This document shows, in pieces, positions 31,400 through 40,392 of a DNA stretch of 44,007 nucleotides. Numbering within the stretch: position 1 is the first letter of the stretch; every line of letters starts with the position of its first letter. The translations under genes were made by a program, and so were the position numbers. The stretch lies in the NCBI GenBank assembly GCA_023256355.1, contig JAGDXJ010000008.1, positions 1 to 44,007 on the forward strand. Reading direction: 5' to 3'. Below the pieces are notes generated by a model. That model saw only the letters and a list, made by a program, of their open reading frames with translations. It was not told the origin of the DNA and ran no database searches. This DNA is from Nitrososphaerales archaeon. Its GTDB lineage: Archaea; Thermoproteota; Nitrososphaeria; Conexivisphaerales; UBA164.

Positions 31400-33936
31400 A
31401 AGCTGAAAAAATCCTCCAGCTTGGTCGCGCCTATAATTTCATCGAAGCTGAAACCCAGGGCGTCTAAAAGCTGTTCAAACGTGCTTTCCATGAACTCTAT
31501 ATATTTATCAACGTCTATTTCGTCCTTTCTTGCCATTTCGACTGGCTTTACTCCATCTTTGGTCGTGGTTTTTACAAACGCAATTATATCGCCCGGCTTA
31601 ACTTCCTTTTTCTGCGCCAAGAGCATCGCCGCTTTAACGTGCTGTGGCGTCGTGTCGGTATATTTTTCAATAGGTTTGTTCAGCATGACTTTAAACGCAA
31701 GTTCTTCTAATGGAACGTTTCTGTTCTTTATGTCATTGTAAGCTTTTCTTATCCTTTTTCTGATTTCTTCTTTTGCGATTTCAAAATCCTGTGGAGATTT
31801 TACCTTTCCAAGTATATTTATAACATCGAAAAATACGTTCTTTATAAAATCTGGAACGTGGCTCTTCTTACCAGAAAGACCTTTAACTTCAACAGAACCA
31901 TCCTCGTAAACTCCGATATAGTTTTTCTTTCTTTGGCTAAAAGCAACATATCTGTATACCTTATCTACTTCTAGATCAATACCAAGCTTTTCTTTTGCAA
32001 AATCTACGATTTCTTTTACCTGATCTTCTGTTGGATTTTTTAAGAACAGGCTATCAGTATCTCCATAAATTACAGTAACGCCGAGCGACTTTGCCTTTTC
32101 TATAGTTTGTTGAATGGAATATCTTCCCAAAGCCGTTGTTGATTCTGCTACAGGCAAACAGTAAAAAGGAAAGTTTTCGAACCCCATAACGCCGTAAGAA
32201 GCATTAAGGACAACCTTTAATGCCTGGGATATTACGTTGTAGAATTCTTTTTCTTCTTTGCTTTTTGCTTTTTTGCTTAGTCTCTTAAAGTAATTTACCC
32301 TTATATCACGCAATGCCCCTATTAATAATGACGTCATACCTCTCATCTTGGTACATACCCAGTATGCCGTATTGGGTAGTATGTTGGTCTTGCACTCCTC
32401 ATGAGGGCATTTGACAGTCTCGTAACTCAGGTTAAAAACTTTAATTATGCTCGGATACAGGCTTGCAAAATCCAGCACTACTACGTGGAAATGTACTCCT
32501 GGTAATGGTTCTACAACAAAGCCCCCCTGATATTTTTTACCTTTAATTATAGCCTTAGAAGATGCTTCCTGTCCTTTTTGTTCTATTTCTTCTTTCCTCG
32601 GGATTAAAGCGTTTCTTCTTCGGTGTTCGTTTATGAGCATGCTTCTTATCCAGTTAGAAACGCTTAGCCTCGAAGTATCCTCAATATTCATTCTTGCTAT
32701 TCTAGAAAGGGTTATCAATAGTTTCATGAGAAGATCGTTATCGTAGCTTGTCAGTTCAAGAGTCAATTTGGCGTCTGTATAGTTGTAAAAAGCCAGATTC
32801 ATCATGGGAAGGTCGTTTATTGAACCTTCAACCTCAACTTTTTCTTCGCCCAGTATACCTTCGCTTATTGCGTTCAAAGTGTGTTCGTTATATCTGTTTC
32901 CAAAAGCATAGCCCTGTATTGATTTGTTTACAAAAGTCTTGTAGAGATCAATGTGAATACCATGTACAATACTGGCTATTTCCCTTCCTAAAACAATAGG
33001 AATCGCATCCCTCGGAATCTTTAAGTTCTGAGCCCTGTGATAAAGATATGGCATATCAAAAGAATCACCGTTGAACGTAACAATTATCGGATAATTTGTT
33101 ATTTCTTTAAAAAATTCTATAAGCATTTGTTTTTCGTCATCAAAAAATTTGAGCTCCACGTCTTTTGGCATCTCAGGTGCTGATCCTGTTTCTACGTCAT
33201 TCCTTCTGATAGCAAAAACAACCTTTTTGCCATCATTTCCAGCCAGAGCTATACTTATTATTGGTTGTGTTGCCTTTTCAGGGTCTGGTAATCTGTTTTC
33301 AACCTCTGTCAAAACTTCTATGTCTATTGCTGCCCTTTTTATTTGAGGGAAAGGCTGAGAAAGTAATGCTGCATATTCTTCTATGTATTTTTTTAAATAT
33401 TCGTCTGACTCTCGCATGGCTTCCTTTAGAGCAGTCTGCATTTCTTCTGAAAATTCGTTCAGTATTTCCTGTACTTTGTTGTTTTCTAACTTAACAAAGG
33501 TTCCGGGTATCAAACCTAAGTCATAAAGATAATTTTCATAGTACTTTATGTCTGCCTCATAGCACGTTTCTATGTTTCTTATACTTTTCTCACTTGGATG
33601 TCCTCCAACGGCTAGCGGATCCTTTGTAATTATTTTAGAAACTTTAATCATACTGTCTGTTAGTGGATCCCATTTTTCTTCAACAACGATATCCTCAACA
33701 TCGTCTCTCTTTCTCAAATACGCAAGCTCGGATGGTGACTTTTTGCTAAAACAATAAGGTTTGTGAAACGTTTTGTCATAGTAATAATAAACTTTCTGAG
33801 TATCTGGATCAAGTATTTTTAAATATGCGACTTTTTTATCGCCATCATAACCAGCCCCCAACAAGAAGCCGCGCTCTAAATTTGACGTATCAACAACCAC
33901 TCCGTTTACGAACTGGATTAACTCATTAACCGTCAT
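31396..33936 (-). CDS. polB: DNA polymerase family B
   Basis: Replicative-type B-family polymerase, 846 residues. Exonuclease motifs: Exo I AAIDIEVL (about 202), Exo II FNGDSFDMPYL (about 288), Exo III YTDAKLTLEL (about 386). Polymerase motifs: A DFASLYPSII (about 489), B KVVLNASYGVMGF (about 574), C YGDTDSLF (about 624) and KKNYIG (downstream). A cysteine-containing CPHEEC plus later CTKMRG lies between A and B, as in archaeal PolB. Proofreading residues are intact. Coupled with rnhA by a 4-base overlap and divergent from the unknown gene at 34088. Confidence 0.96.
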   Translation of the reverse strand: MTVNELIQFVNGVVVDTSNLERGFLLGAGYDGDKKVAYLKILDPDTQKVYYYYDKTFHKPYCFSKKSPSELAYLRKRDDVEDIVVEEKWDPLTDSMIKVSKIITKDPLAVGGHPSEKSIRNIETCYEADIKYYENYLYDLGLIPGTFVKLENNKVQEILNEFSEEMQTALKEAMRESDEYLKKYIEEYAALLSQPFPQIKRAAIDIEVLTEVENRLPDPEKATQPIISIALAGNDGKKVVFAIRRNDVETGSAPEMPKDVELKFFDDEKQMLIEFFKEITNYPIIVTFNGDSFDMPYLYHRAQNLKIPRDAIPIVLGREIASIVHGIHIDLYKTFVNKSIQGYAFGNRYNEHTLNAISEGILGEEKVEVEGSINDLPMMNLAFYNYTDAKLTLELTSYDNDLLMKLLITLSRIARMNIEDTSRLSVSNWIRSMLINEHRRRNALIPRKEEIEQKGQEASSKAIIKGKKYQGGFVVEPLPGVHFHVVVLDFASLYPSIIKVFNLSYETVKCPHEECKTNILPNTAYWVCTKMRGMTSLLIGALRDIRVNYFKRLSKKAKSKEEKEFYNVISQALKVVLNASYGVMGFENFPFYCLPVAESTTALGRYSIQQTIEKAKSLGVTVIYGDTDSLFLKNPTEDQVKEIVDFAKEKLGIDLEVDKVYRYVAFSQRKKNYIGVYEDGSVEVKGLSGKKSHVPDFIKNVFFDVINILGKVKSPQDFEIAKEEIRKRIRKAYNDIKNRNVPLEELAFKVMLNKPIEKYTDTTPQHVKAAMLLAQKKEVKPGDIIAFVKTTTKDGVKPVEMARKDEIDVDKYIEFMESTFEQLLDALGFSFDEIIGATKLEDFFSF

Positions 33937-34087
33937 CGGTTTTTATTTTACGTTCTGTCTTATTATGTTTTATGCATAAGAAAAAAGTCTTACGCCTGTC
34001 GATTTTTTTAATTTTTTAATTGCTGCACAGTTAAATCAACAAATAAATGTTCTATGAGCAAAGGTTTTATATTTCTTTTGTAAAAAA

Positions 34088-34456
34088 ATGTTCATGTCTT
34101 CCGGCGATGAAATAGAAGAAATGCTTCTTAAAAAGAAACTTTTAGAGTTAATGAAAAAACAGCAGCAGAAAAAAGACGATGATGATCCTGTAAAGTTAGT
34201 TAAATCATACCTATATGATAGGGGAAATGAAGTTTTAGATGCAGCTTTATCTCAATTTCCAAACGAAACAAATCTTTTTGTCAAAAAGCTTGCAGAACTT
34301 ATCAAAAAAGGGGTTATAAACGAAAAGATAAGCGGAAGCGAACTGCTTTATATATTAAGAAACATAGGAATACCAGTAAGCTTAGAGACAAAGATAACCA
34401 TAGTAAAAGATGGAAAAAGTTTGTCGCTTTCTGACATGCTAAAAGAAAAAGACTAA
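34088..34456 (+). CDS. Unknown small acidic/basic helical protein divergent from polB
   Basis: 122 residues from ATG at 34088 (a second ATG is at 34094). The first 35 residues form a charged helix (EEMLLKKKLLELMKKQQQKK, then DDDDP), followed by KSYLYDRGNEVLDAALSQFP, VKKLAELIKKGVINEKI and SGSELLYILRNIGIPV, then a lysine-rich tail with a beta-like KITIVKDGKSLSL. The N-terminal K/Q/D pattern recalls PDCD5-like DNA-binding proteins, but the core does not clearly match. I do not recognise the family. Shares 150 bases of promoter region with polB; stop overlaps the convergent NfnB gene by 4 bases. DNA metabolism is a guess from position. Confidence 0.65.
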   Translation: MFMSSGDEIEEMLLKKKLLELMKKQQQKKDDDDPVKLVKSYLYDRGNEVLDAALSQFPNETNLFVKKLAELIKKGVINEKISGSELLYILRNIGIPVSLETKITIVKDGKSLSLSDMLKEKD

Positions 34457-35832
34457 ATTTTCTGAAGATCTTTATCGATTGTTCTTGCGACCCTTCTACC
34501 CCAGCCCATAGCTTCGATCACGGTTGATTCTCCTGTAACTATATCTCCTCCGGCGTAAACGTGAGGAATAGAGGTTCTGCCTTCTATATCCACGACAACC
34601 CTGCCATGATCATCAACTTTAAGGTCCGGTGTCATTTGAGGAATAAGAGGATTGGGATAAAATCCTATTGCTGTTATGACCATATCAGTATCAAAATCAA
34701 ATGTTTCTCCTGTAGGAACTGGTCTGGGCCTTCCACTCCTGTCAGGTTCGCCGGGTTTCATCTTCATGAGCTTAATATTGGAAACGTTTACGCCATCGTT
34801 TGATTGAAATTCAGCAGGCGCTGCCCAGAAAATAAATTTAACTCCTTCCTCTTCTGCATGTTTAAATTCAACGGCTCTTGCAGATACTTCATTTCTTCCT
34901 CTTCTGTAAATTACATACACATCGGCTCCTAACCTCAGTGCAGACCTAGCAGCATCCATAGCTGTATTTCCTGCACCAATTACTGCAACTTTTTTGCCCA
35001 CATGTATAGGCGTATCGTATTCTGGGAACATATAAGCCTTCATGAGATTAACCCTTGTCAAAAATTCATTAGCAGTGTATATTCCAGCCAGATTTTCTCC
35101 AGGTATGTTCAAAAACATGGGTCTTCCAGCTCCGACTCCAAGAAATACAGCATTATAATCCTTTAACAGTTCGGGAATAGTATATGTAGTCCCTACAACG
35201 ACTCCAAGTTCTATGTCCACTCCCATATTCTGAAGTCTTTCAAACTCTTTTCTCAGTATCCTTTTTGGCAGTCTGAATTCCGGGATTCCATATGCCAGAA
35301 CGCCGCCAGGTATGTGGAAGGCTTCATACATCGTCACGTCATAACCCATTCTAGCGAGATCCGCTGCAGCTACAATTCCAGAAGGACCAGAACCCACTAC
35401 GGCTACTTTCTTGTGTTTCTTTTCGGCAGTTACCGGGATTTCTATGTTGTTGTCTAGGGCCCAGTCCCCGACAAACCTTTCAACAGCACCGATTGCAATT
35501 GGTTCTCCAACCCTACGTAGAACACATTGACCTTCACACTGAATTTCTTGCTGGCATACCCTTCCTGTTATAGAAGGCACTGGAGTGTTTTGTATCAGTA
35601 TTTTGTACGCTTCTTTAAAGTCCCCCTCACTTACTTTTTTAAGAAAACCTGGTACATTTACGCTCACGGGGCAACCTCTAACGCTGCAAGGAGCTGCACA
35701 GAACTTGATGTCTCTTGAAGCTTCTTTCATCGCTTCTTCTGGTGATACTGTGAGCTCAACCTCTTCGAAGTCTTTCTTCCTTATCTCAGGAGGCCTCGTC
35801 TTTGGTTCTAACCGGTGACCTATCTTGCTCAT
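34453..35832 (-). CDS. NADPH-binding flavoprotein, GltD/NfnB (SudA)-like subunit
   Basis: 459 residues. N-terminal Fe-S domain with cysteines at about 45, 49, 54 and 93, 99, 103 (CSVRGCPV and CQQEIQCEGQC), an FAD-site VVGSGPSGIVAAADLA (about 145), IPGGVLAYGIPEFRLPK, and an NAD(P)-site VIGAGNTAMDAARS (about 284) with YRRGRNEV. This is the large subunit of NADH-dependent ferredoxin:NADP oxidoreductase (Nfn) or sulfide dehydrogenase; related to GltD, but GltB is absent nearby. The gene starts at an ATG 4 bases within the downstream end of the partner NfnA gene (overlap 35829-35832). Confidence 0.9.
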   Translation of the reverse strand: MSKIGHRLEPKTRPPEIRKKDFEEVELTVSPEEAMKEASRDIKFCAAPCSVRGCPVSVNVPGFLKKVSEGDFKEAYKILIQNTPVPSITGRVCQQEIQCEGQCVLRRVGEPIAIGAVERFVGDWALDNNIEIPVTAEKKHKKVAVVGSGPSGIVAAADLARMGYDVTMYEAFHIPGGVLAYGIPEFRLPKRILRKEFERLQNMGVDIELGVVVGTTYTIPELLKDYNAVFLGVGAGRPMFLNIPGENLAGIYTANEFLTRVNLMKAYMFPEYDTPIHVGKKVAVIGAGNTAMDAARSALRLGADVYVIYRRGRNEVSARAVEFKHAEEEGVKFIFWAAPAEFQSNDGVNVSNIKLMKMKPGEPDRSGRPRPVPTGETFDFDTDMVITAIGFYPNPLIPQMTPDLKVDDHGRVVVDIEGRTSIPHVYAGGDIVTGESTVIEAMGWGRRVARTIDKDLQKI

Positions 35833-36671
35833 ACTTTACCAGCCCCCTTTAACATTTCAAGAGAAATCATTTCTTCTTTCTTGTATGCCTGAAGTCTTAT
35901 TGCGAGCTCTTTCCAGTTAACTTGATAAGAATCAAATTCAGGACCATCAACACACGTGAGGACCGTTTTGTGTCCTACAGTAACCCTGCACGCTCCGCAC
36001 ATACCAACGCCGCAGACCATAAGAGAGTTCAAGCTTGAGTAAGATACAGGTATTTTACCGTTTGTAACTTCTGCAACAGCTTTCATCATCAATGCAGGTC
36101 CAACAGCCCAAACAGCATCGAACTTTTCACCCTGATTTAGCAAAAGCTTTACTGCATCAACGGTAAACCCTTTAAGTCCTTTTGAGCCGTCATCAGTTGT
36201 TATGCGAACTTCATCGCTGACTTCAGACATTTCTTTTTCATAAATAAGGGCATTCGAGGTCTTGGCTCCTATTACTGTTATTACTCTGTTTCCAAGCCTT
36301 TTCAACTCCCTCGCTATAGGATAAAGCGCAGGAATGCCCACGCCCCCACCAACCATCAGAACGTTCCCAAATTTTGAAACCCTAGAAGGATGGCCGAGAG
36401 GCCCCGCAACATAGTAAATCTCATCACCAACGTTCTTCATAGATAGCTTTATAGTGGAAGTTCCTACTTCCTGATAAACCATCTTGATCCATCCTACTTC
36501 AGGGTTCCAGTCTACAAGCGTCATTGGAATTCTTTCACCTTTTTCCTCGACCATGATAAGCACAAACTGTCCTGCATGCGCAGCCCTGGCAACTTTTGGA
36601 GCTTGAACAAGTATTTCGTAAATGTTGGTAGCCAGCTCTTTTTTGTATATGATTTGCCTTTCTTCTATCAA
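35829..36671 (-). CDS. Ferredoxin-NADP reductase-like subunit, NfnA (SudB)-like
   Basis: 280 residues. FAD domain with AGQFVLIMVEEKGERIPM (about 33-50), NAD-binding GGGVGIPALYPIAREL (about 108-123), and a C-terminal [2Fe-2S] site CGVGMCGACRV...C (Cys220, 225, 228, 240). Together with the partner at 34453 it forms a two-subunit enzyme of the Nfn type, which in characterised anaerobes couples ferredoxin, NADH and NADPH by electron bifurcation, or a sulfide dehydrogenase. TTG start at 36671; a GTTAATAAAG box lies on the minus strand about 30 bases upstream (near 36700). Links to the zinc ferredoxin and the Vor-like enzyme are inferred. Confidence 0.88.
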   Translation of the reverse strand: MIEERQIIYKKELATNIYEILVQAPKVARAAHAGQFVLIMVEEKGERIPMTLVDWNPEVGWIKMVYQEVGTSTIKLSMKNVGDEIYYVAGPLGHPSRVSKFGNVLMVGGGVGIPALYPIARELKRLGNRVITVIGAKTSNALIYEKEMSEVSDEVRITTDDGSKGLKGFTVDAVKLLLNQGEKFDAVWAVGPALMMKAVAEVTNGKIPVSYSSLNSLMVCGVGMCGACRVTVGHKTVLTCVDGPEFDSYQVNWKELAIRLQAYKKEEMISLEMLKGAGKV

Positions 36672-36977
36672 CCTAATTCAAATAATAAGGATAGATTCGC
36701 CTCTTTATTAACATGAGCTTTATAATTTTACAAATAAACGCTATATTTTTTAAAATTTTTTAAAAAATTACAGTTTATTTATTCATATCTTCTAAAAAAA
36801 CAAGTTCAAACAGGCAACATATTTTTACAAAAATACGTTTTTTATCACATTTTAGGCAAAATCAATACTAAAATCGCAAACAGTAATTTTATTCCGGCTT
36901 ATAACTGAAAATAAAATCTTTTTAACTTTTTGAGGTATGTTTTTAACCAAAAAATCTAATCAGTTTCGTCTAACTGA
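36672..36977. other. Divergent AT-rich promoter region
   Basis: About 306 bases between the NfnA-like gene and Lhr. It holds promoters for both. Nothing else stands out: no repeat copy, no open frame of note, only A/T runs. AACTTTTTGAGGTATG near 36925-36940 is a possible Lhr promoter segment. Confidence 0.4.
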
Positions 36978-39599
36978 ATGATAAAATACGCTGAAAGACA
37001 TTCTCAGGAAGAAGCCGAAAAGATACTTGATCCTATAGTCCTTGAATGGTTCAAAAGCAAATATAAAAAGTTCAGTCCACCACAGATCGATGCAATATAT
37101 CATATTCATCATAAAGAAAATGTCCTGGTGTCTTCACCAACAGGTACCGGCAAAACGTTTGCCGCTTTCTTGGACATAATCAGTCAGCTCATACAGCTTT
37201 ATAAAAACGGAAATAATGATAAAGGTATTAAAGTTATTTATGTTTCCCCTTTAAAAGCTCTGATAAACGATATCAAGAAAAACCTTCTTGTGCCCCTGGA
37301 AGAGATGAAATCAGGTCCTGAAAGAGATTGGCTCTCGCAAATAAATGTTGGCATAAGGACAAGCGACACCACAAGCTCTGAAAAGGCAAAACAGCTGATC
37401 AAGCCTCCTGCAATTCTTTGTACAACGCCCGAAAGCCTAGCCATAGCTGTAACAGCCCCGAAGTTCAAAGAAAACCTCAGGACTGTAAAATGGGTTATAG
37501 TCGATGAAATTCATGCCCTTGCAGAATCAAAAAGAGGTTCCTATCTTTCGTTAACGCTTGAGCTTCTGCAGGAGCTTGCTGAATTTCAGAGAATAGGGTT
37601 GAGCGCAACTACTGCGCCCATAGAAGAGATAGCTAAGTTTCTTGCTGGAAGTAACAGGGATGTTACGATTATCGATGCAAGGTTTGAAAAGAAAACGATG
37701 ATAGAGGTCCTTTCGCCTGTTAAGGACATAGTCGGAGTCAGCGAAACGAAGCTAACAGAATCAACCTATTCATTGCTGTACGGCCTTTTAAAGAAGAGCA
37801 AGACTGCCCTTATATTTACAAATACCAGGAGCGGCACAGAAAGGGTTGTTGCGAACCTGAAGAAAAAGTTTCCTGACATTTTCACAGATGAAACAATAGG
37901 GGCACATCACAGCTCGGTGAGCAGGGACCTGAGGCTGGATTTTGAAGACAAGCTCAAGAATGGGCAGCTTAAAGCCATAGTGAGTTCAACATCCCTTGAG
38001 CTCGGGATTGACATAGGATATATCGACCTTGTAATCCAGCTTGGGAGCCCTAAGAGCATAATCAGGCTTCTCCAGAGGGTCGGCAGGTCTGGACACAGCA
38101 TAAACAGCATTTCAAAGGGGGTTATAATTGCCAGCGATAATGACGATATAGTTGAAACGTCCGTAATGGCGTACTACGCTTTAAAAAGGGAGCTTGATAA
38201 AATAAAGATAATAAAGAACGCCCTTGATGTCCTTTCGCAGACTATAGTTTCCATGTCGTTGATAAAAAGGTGGAACGTTTCTGAAGCTTACAGCGTAATA
38301 AAGAGAAGTTACAGTTATGAAAGCTTAGAATGGAACGATTTTATAGATGTCATAAATTACTTGGCTGGCGCTTATCACAGCCTTGAAGAAAGGGGGGTTT
38401 ATTCAAAGATCTCGCTCTATAAGAACGGAGAAAAGGTTGAAAGCTTAAGCTATGAGGATCGAGAAGCAGAGTTTGGAAGAAAGAAATCTGCGAGAATGAT
38501 ATTTTACCTTAATCAGGGAACGATACCAGATGAAACAAAGATAGTTGTTTTTGAAGGAAAAAGGCCAATAGGAACTCTAGAAGAAGAGTTTGTTGAACGT
38601 TTAGGCCCCGGCGACAGGTTTGTTCTTGCCGGAAAAATATATGAATTTATGAGCTCTAAAAGGATGAGGGTATACGTAAAGAAAGCTGATGACTCAAAGC
38701 CAACTGTGCCGGCCTGGTTTTCGGAAGAGTTACCGCTAAGCTATGATCTGGCTAACAAGATACAGGCTTTCAGGGCTTCTCTGCTGGGGCTTCAAAAGTA
38801 CGAAGTGCTTGATAAAATAAGAAATTATCCTGCAGACGAAAATGCAAAAAATGCAATAGCTGAATACATGACGCTTATGACAGGCTTTCTAAAAAGCAGA
38901 AAGCTAGAAAAGCTAGATCAAAAAGACTATCTTGTTGAGCAGTACAAAACAGATAAGTTCAACCTTGTATTTCATACTCTGTTAGGAAGGAAAGCTAACG
39001 ATGCGCTTTCAAGAGCTTTTGGATACATGCTTTCCGAAATGGTAGGCTCATCAGTAGGGGTGATGGTATCTGACAATGGCTTTGTGCTTTCGGTTGATAA
39101 CGATGTTAAAGTAAACGTCAAAAAATTGCTAAAAAGCGTGAGCTCTGAAAACATAGAACAAATTCTTCATAAAGCTGTAAGTAACACGGAGCTTTTCAGG
39201 AGAAAGTTCAGACAGGTAGCCGCTAGGAGCTTCATGATACTTAGAAACTACAAGGGACATTCGATAAGCGTTGGAAAACAGCAGTTTAATTCTGACCTTC
39301 TTGTAAAAGTTGTTCAGAAAGTTGAAGGATTCCCCCTTTTAAAGGAAACATACAGGGAAATCCTGCAGGACTATATGGACATTTCAGCTGCAAAGGAGTT
39401 CCTGAAAAAGTTGGAATCCGGGGAACACAGATTTTTGGTTCTTGAAAAGTCAAACGTTCCTTCTCCGTTTTCTTTCAAGATGCTGGCATGGGGGTCTTCG
39501 GACGTAATACTCATGGAGGACAGAAGAAAGCTTATACTAAAACTGCATCAAAAGTTATTACAGTTTTTAAAGAATAAGAAAAAGGATGCAGATATTTAA
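36978..39599 (+). CDS. lhr: Lhr-type superfamily 2 helicase (Lhr-core)
   Basis: 873 residues; DNA/RNA helicase of the Lhr family, implicated in archaeal repair and replication-restart. Motifs: Q-like FSPPQIDAI, Walker A SPTGTGKT (53-60), VSPLKALINDI, the box VDEIHALAESKRGSYL (about 176-191), GLSATTAP (motif III), TNTRSGTER, SSTSLELGIDIGYIDLVIQLG and LQRVGRSGH (motif VI, about 370). After the two RecA domains come a winged-helix region and the Lhr-specific beta domain with the C-terminal helical DUF-like part (about 500-873), the size of Lhr-core proteins. The coding region overlaps the metallophosphoesterase gene by 14 bases, a pairing recurrent in archaea and bacteria. Confidence 0.93.
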   Translation: MIKYAERHSQEEAEKILDPIVLEWFKSKYKKFSPPQIDAIYHIHHKENVLVSSPTGTGKTFAAFLDIISQLIQLYKNGNNDKGIKVIYVSPLKALINDIKKNLLVPLEEMKSGPERDWLSQINVGIRTSDTTSSEKAKQLIKPPAILCTTPESLAIAVTAPKFKENLRTVKWVIVDEIHALAESKRGSYLSLTLELLQELAEFQRIGLSATTAPIEEIAKFLAGSNRDVTIIDARFEKKTMIEVLSPVKDIVGVSETKLTESTYSLLYGLLKKSKTALIFTNTRSGTERVVANLKKKFPDIFTDETIGAHHSSVSRDLRLDFEDKLKNGQLKAIVSSTSLELGIDIGYIDLVIQLGSPKSIIRLLQRVGRSGHSINSISKGVIIASDNDDIVETSVMAYYALKRELDKIKIIKNALDVLSQTIVSMSLIKRWNVSEAYSVIKRSYSYESLEWNDFIDVINYLAGAYHSLEERGVYSKISLYKNGEKVESLSYEDREAEFGRKKSARMIFYLNQGTIPDETKIVVFEGKRPIGTLEEEFVERLGPGDRFVLAGKIYEFMSSKRMRVYVKKADDSKPTVPAWFSEELPLSYDLANKIQAFRASLLGLQKYEVLDKIRNYPADENAKNAIAEYMTLMTGFLKSRKLEKLDQKDYLVEQYKTDKFNLVFHTLLGRKANDALSRAFGYMLSEMVGSSVGVMVSDNGFVLSVDNDVKVNVKKLLKSVSSENIEQILHKAVSNTELFRRKFRQVAARSFMILRNYKGHSISVGKQQFNSDLLVKVVQKVEGFPLLKETYREILQDYMDISAAKEFLKKLESGEHRFLVLEKSNVPSPFSFKMLAWGSSDVILMEDRRKLILKLHQKLLQFLKNKKKDADI

Positions 39600-40344
39600 G
39601 GGCGTAAAGACTGTTGACGGAAGGAGGGCAGTTTACTTTGAAGAACTTGACCTTGTAGCAATTTCTGATCTGCAGCTTGGTGAAGAAACATATCTGGCTG
39701 AAGAAGCAAAGCTTTACCTGCCCCAGGTACAGCTAAGCATCATACTCGAAGAAATAAGATTCATAAAAGATGTAACAAAAGCTAAAAGAATACTTATAAA
39801 CGGAGATCTAAAGCACGAGTTTAAAACGGCAACTTATCAAGAATGGAATGAGGTTAAAAAGCTTAGCGAGGAGCTAAAAAAGCTCTTCTCTGAAATAATA
39901 ATAATAAGAGGAAATCACGATAACTTTCTCCTTACAATTTCAAACAAGATAGGGCTTAATGTGATCGAAGAGTACAGAGAGAAAGGTTATCTGTTCCTTC
40001 ACGGGCACAGGCTTCCTGATGATTATAATGGCGTGCAAACTGTTGTAATAGGACACGAACAGCCAGCAGTAGTCTTAAGGAGCGGGTATGACAGAGTTAA
40101 GGTACACGTAATACTGTATGGCAAGGATAAATTAGGACATAAGTTCATATGTCTTCCAGCTTTTTCTCCTATAGCTTCGGGAGTTGAAGTAAACATAACA
40201 CCAAAGGAGGAGCTGCTCTCGCCTTTCTTTCATTCAACAGTAGACATAGATGAACTCAAAGCTATTGCTGTAGATCCAAGTGCAGGAGCTTTTAGGCTGC
40301 CAAAGGTCAAGCTGCTCAGGAGCTTTTTAACAGAAAATGTATGA
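39586..40344 (+). CDS. Lhr-associated metallophosphoesterase
   Basis: 252 residues of the calcineurin-like fold. Motifs: VAISDLQLGEE (about 24-34), LINGDLKHEF (about 70-79), IRGNHD (about 107-112), FLHGH and VVIGHEQP (about 148). Catalytic metal ligands Asp28, Asp74, Asn110-His111 and late His are present, but the canonical DxH of motif I is DLQ, so Gln30 replaces His. This is the PdeM-like protein commonly paired with Lhr; the enzyme may be a phosphodiesterase acting on nucleic acid ends, unproven here. Overlaps the Lhr gene by 14 bases. Confidence 0.85.
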   Translation: MQIFKGVKTVDGRRAVYFEELDLVAISDLQLGEETYLAEEAKLYLPQVQLSIILEEIRFIKDVTKAKRILINGDLKHEFKTATYQEWNEVKKLSEELKKLFSEIIIIRGNHDNFLLTISNKIGLNVIEEYREKGYLFLHGHRLPDDYNGVQTVVIGHEQPAVVLRSGYDRVKVHVILYGKDKLGHKFICLPAFSPIASGVEVNITPKEELLSPFFHSTVDIDELKAIAVDPSAGAFRLPKVKLLRSFLTENV

Positions 40345-40392
40345 TTTTTAAGGGAACAGAAACGCTTTTATTGACAATGTATATTTAAAGTT

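Noticed and set aside
34453-35832. Calling it glutamate synthase small subunit
   Set aside because: No large glutamate synthase subunit is adjacent, and the overlapping partner is a ferredoxin-NADP reductase-like subunit, so an Nfn-type pair fits better.
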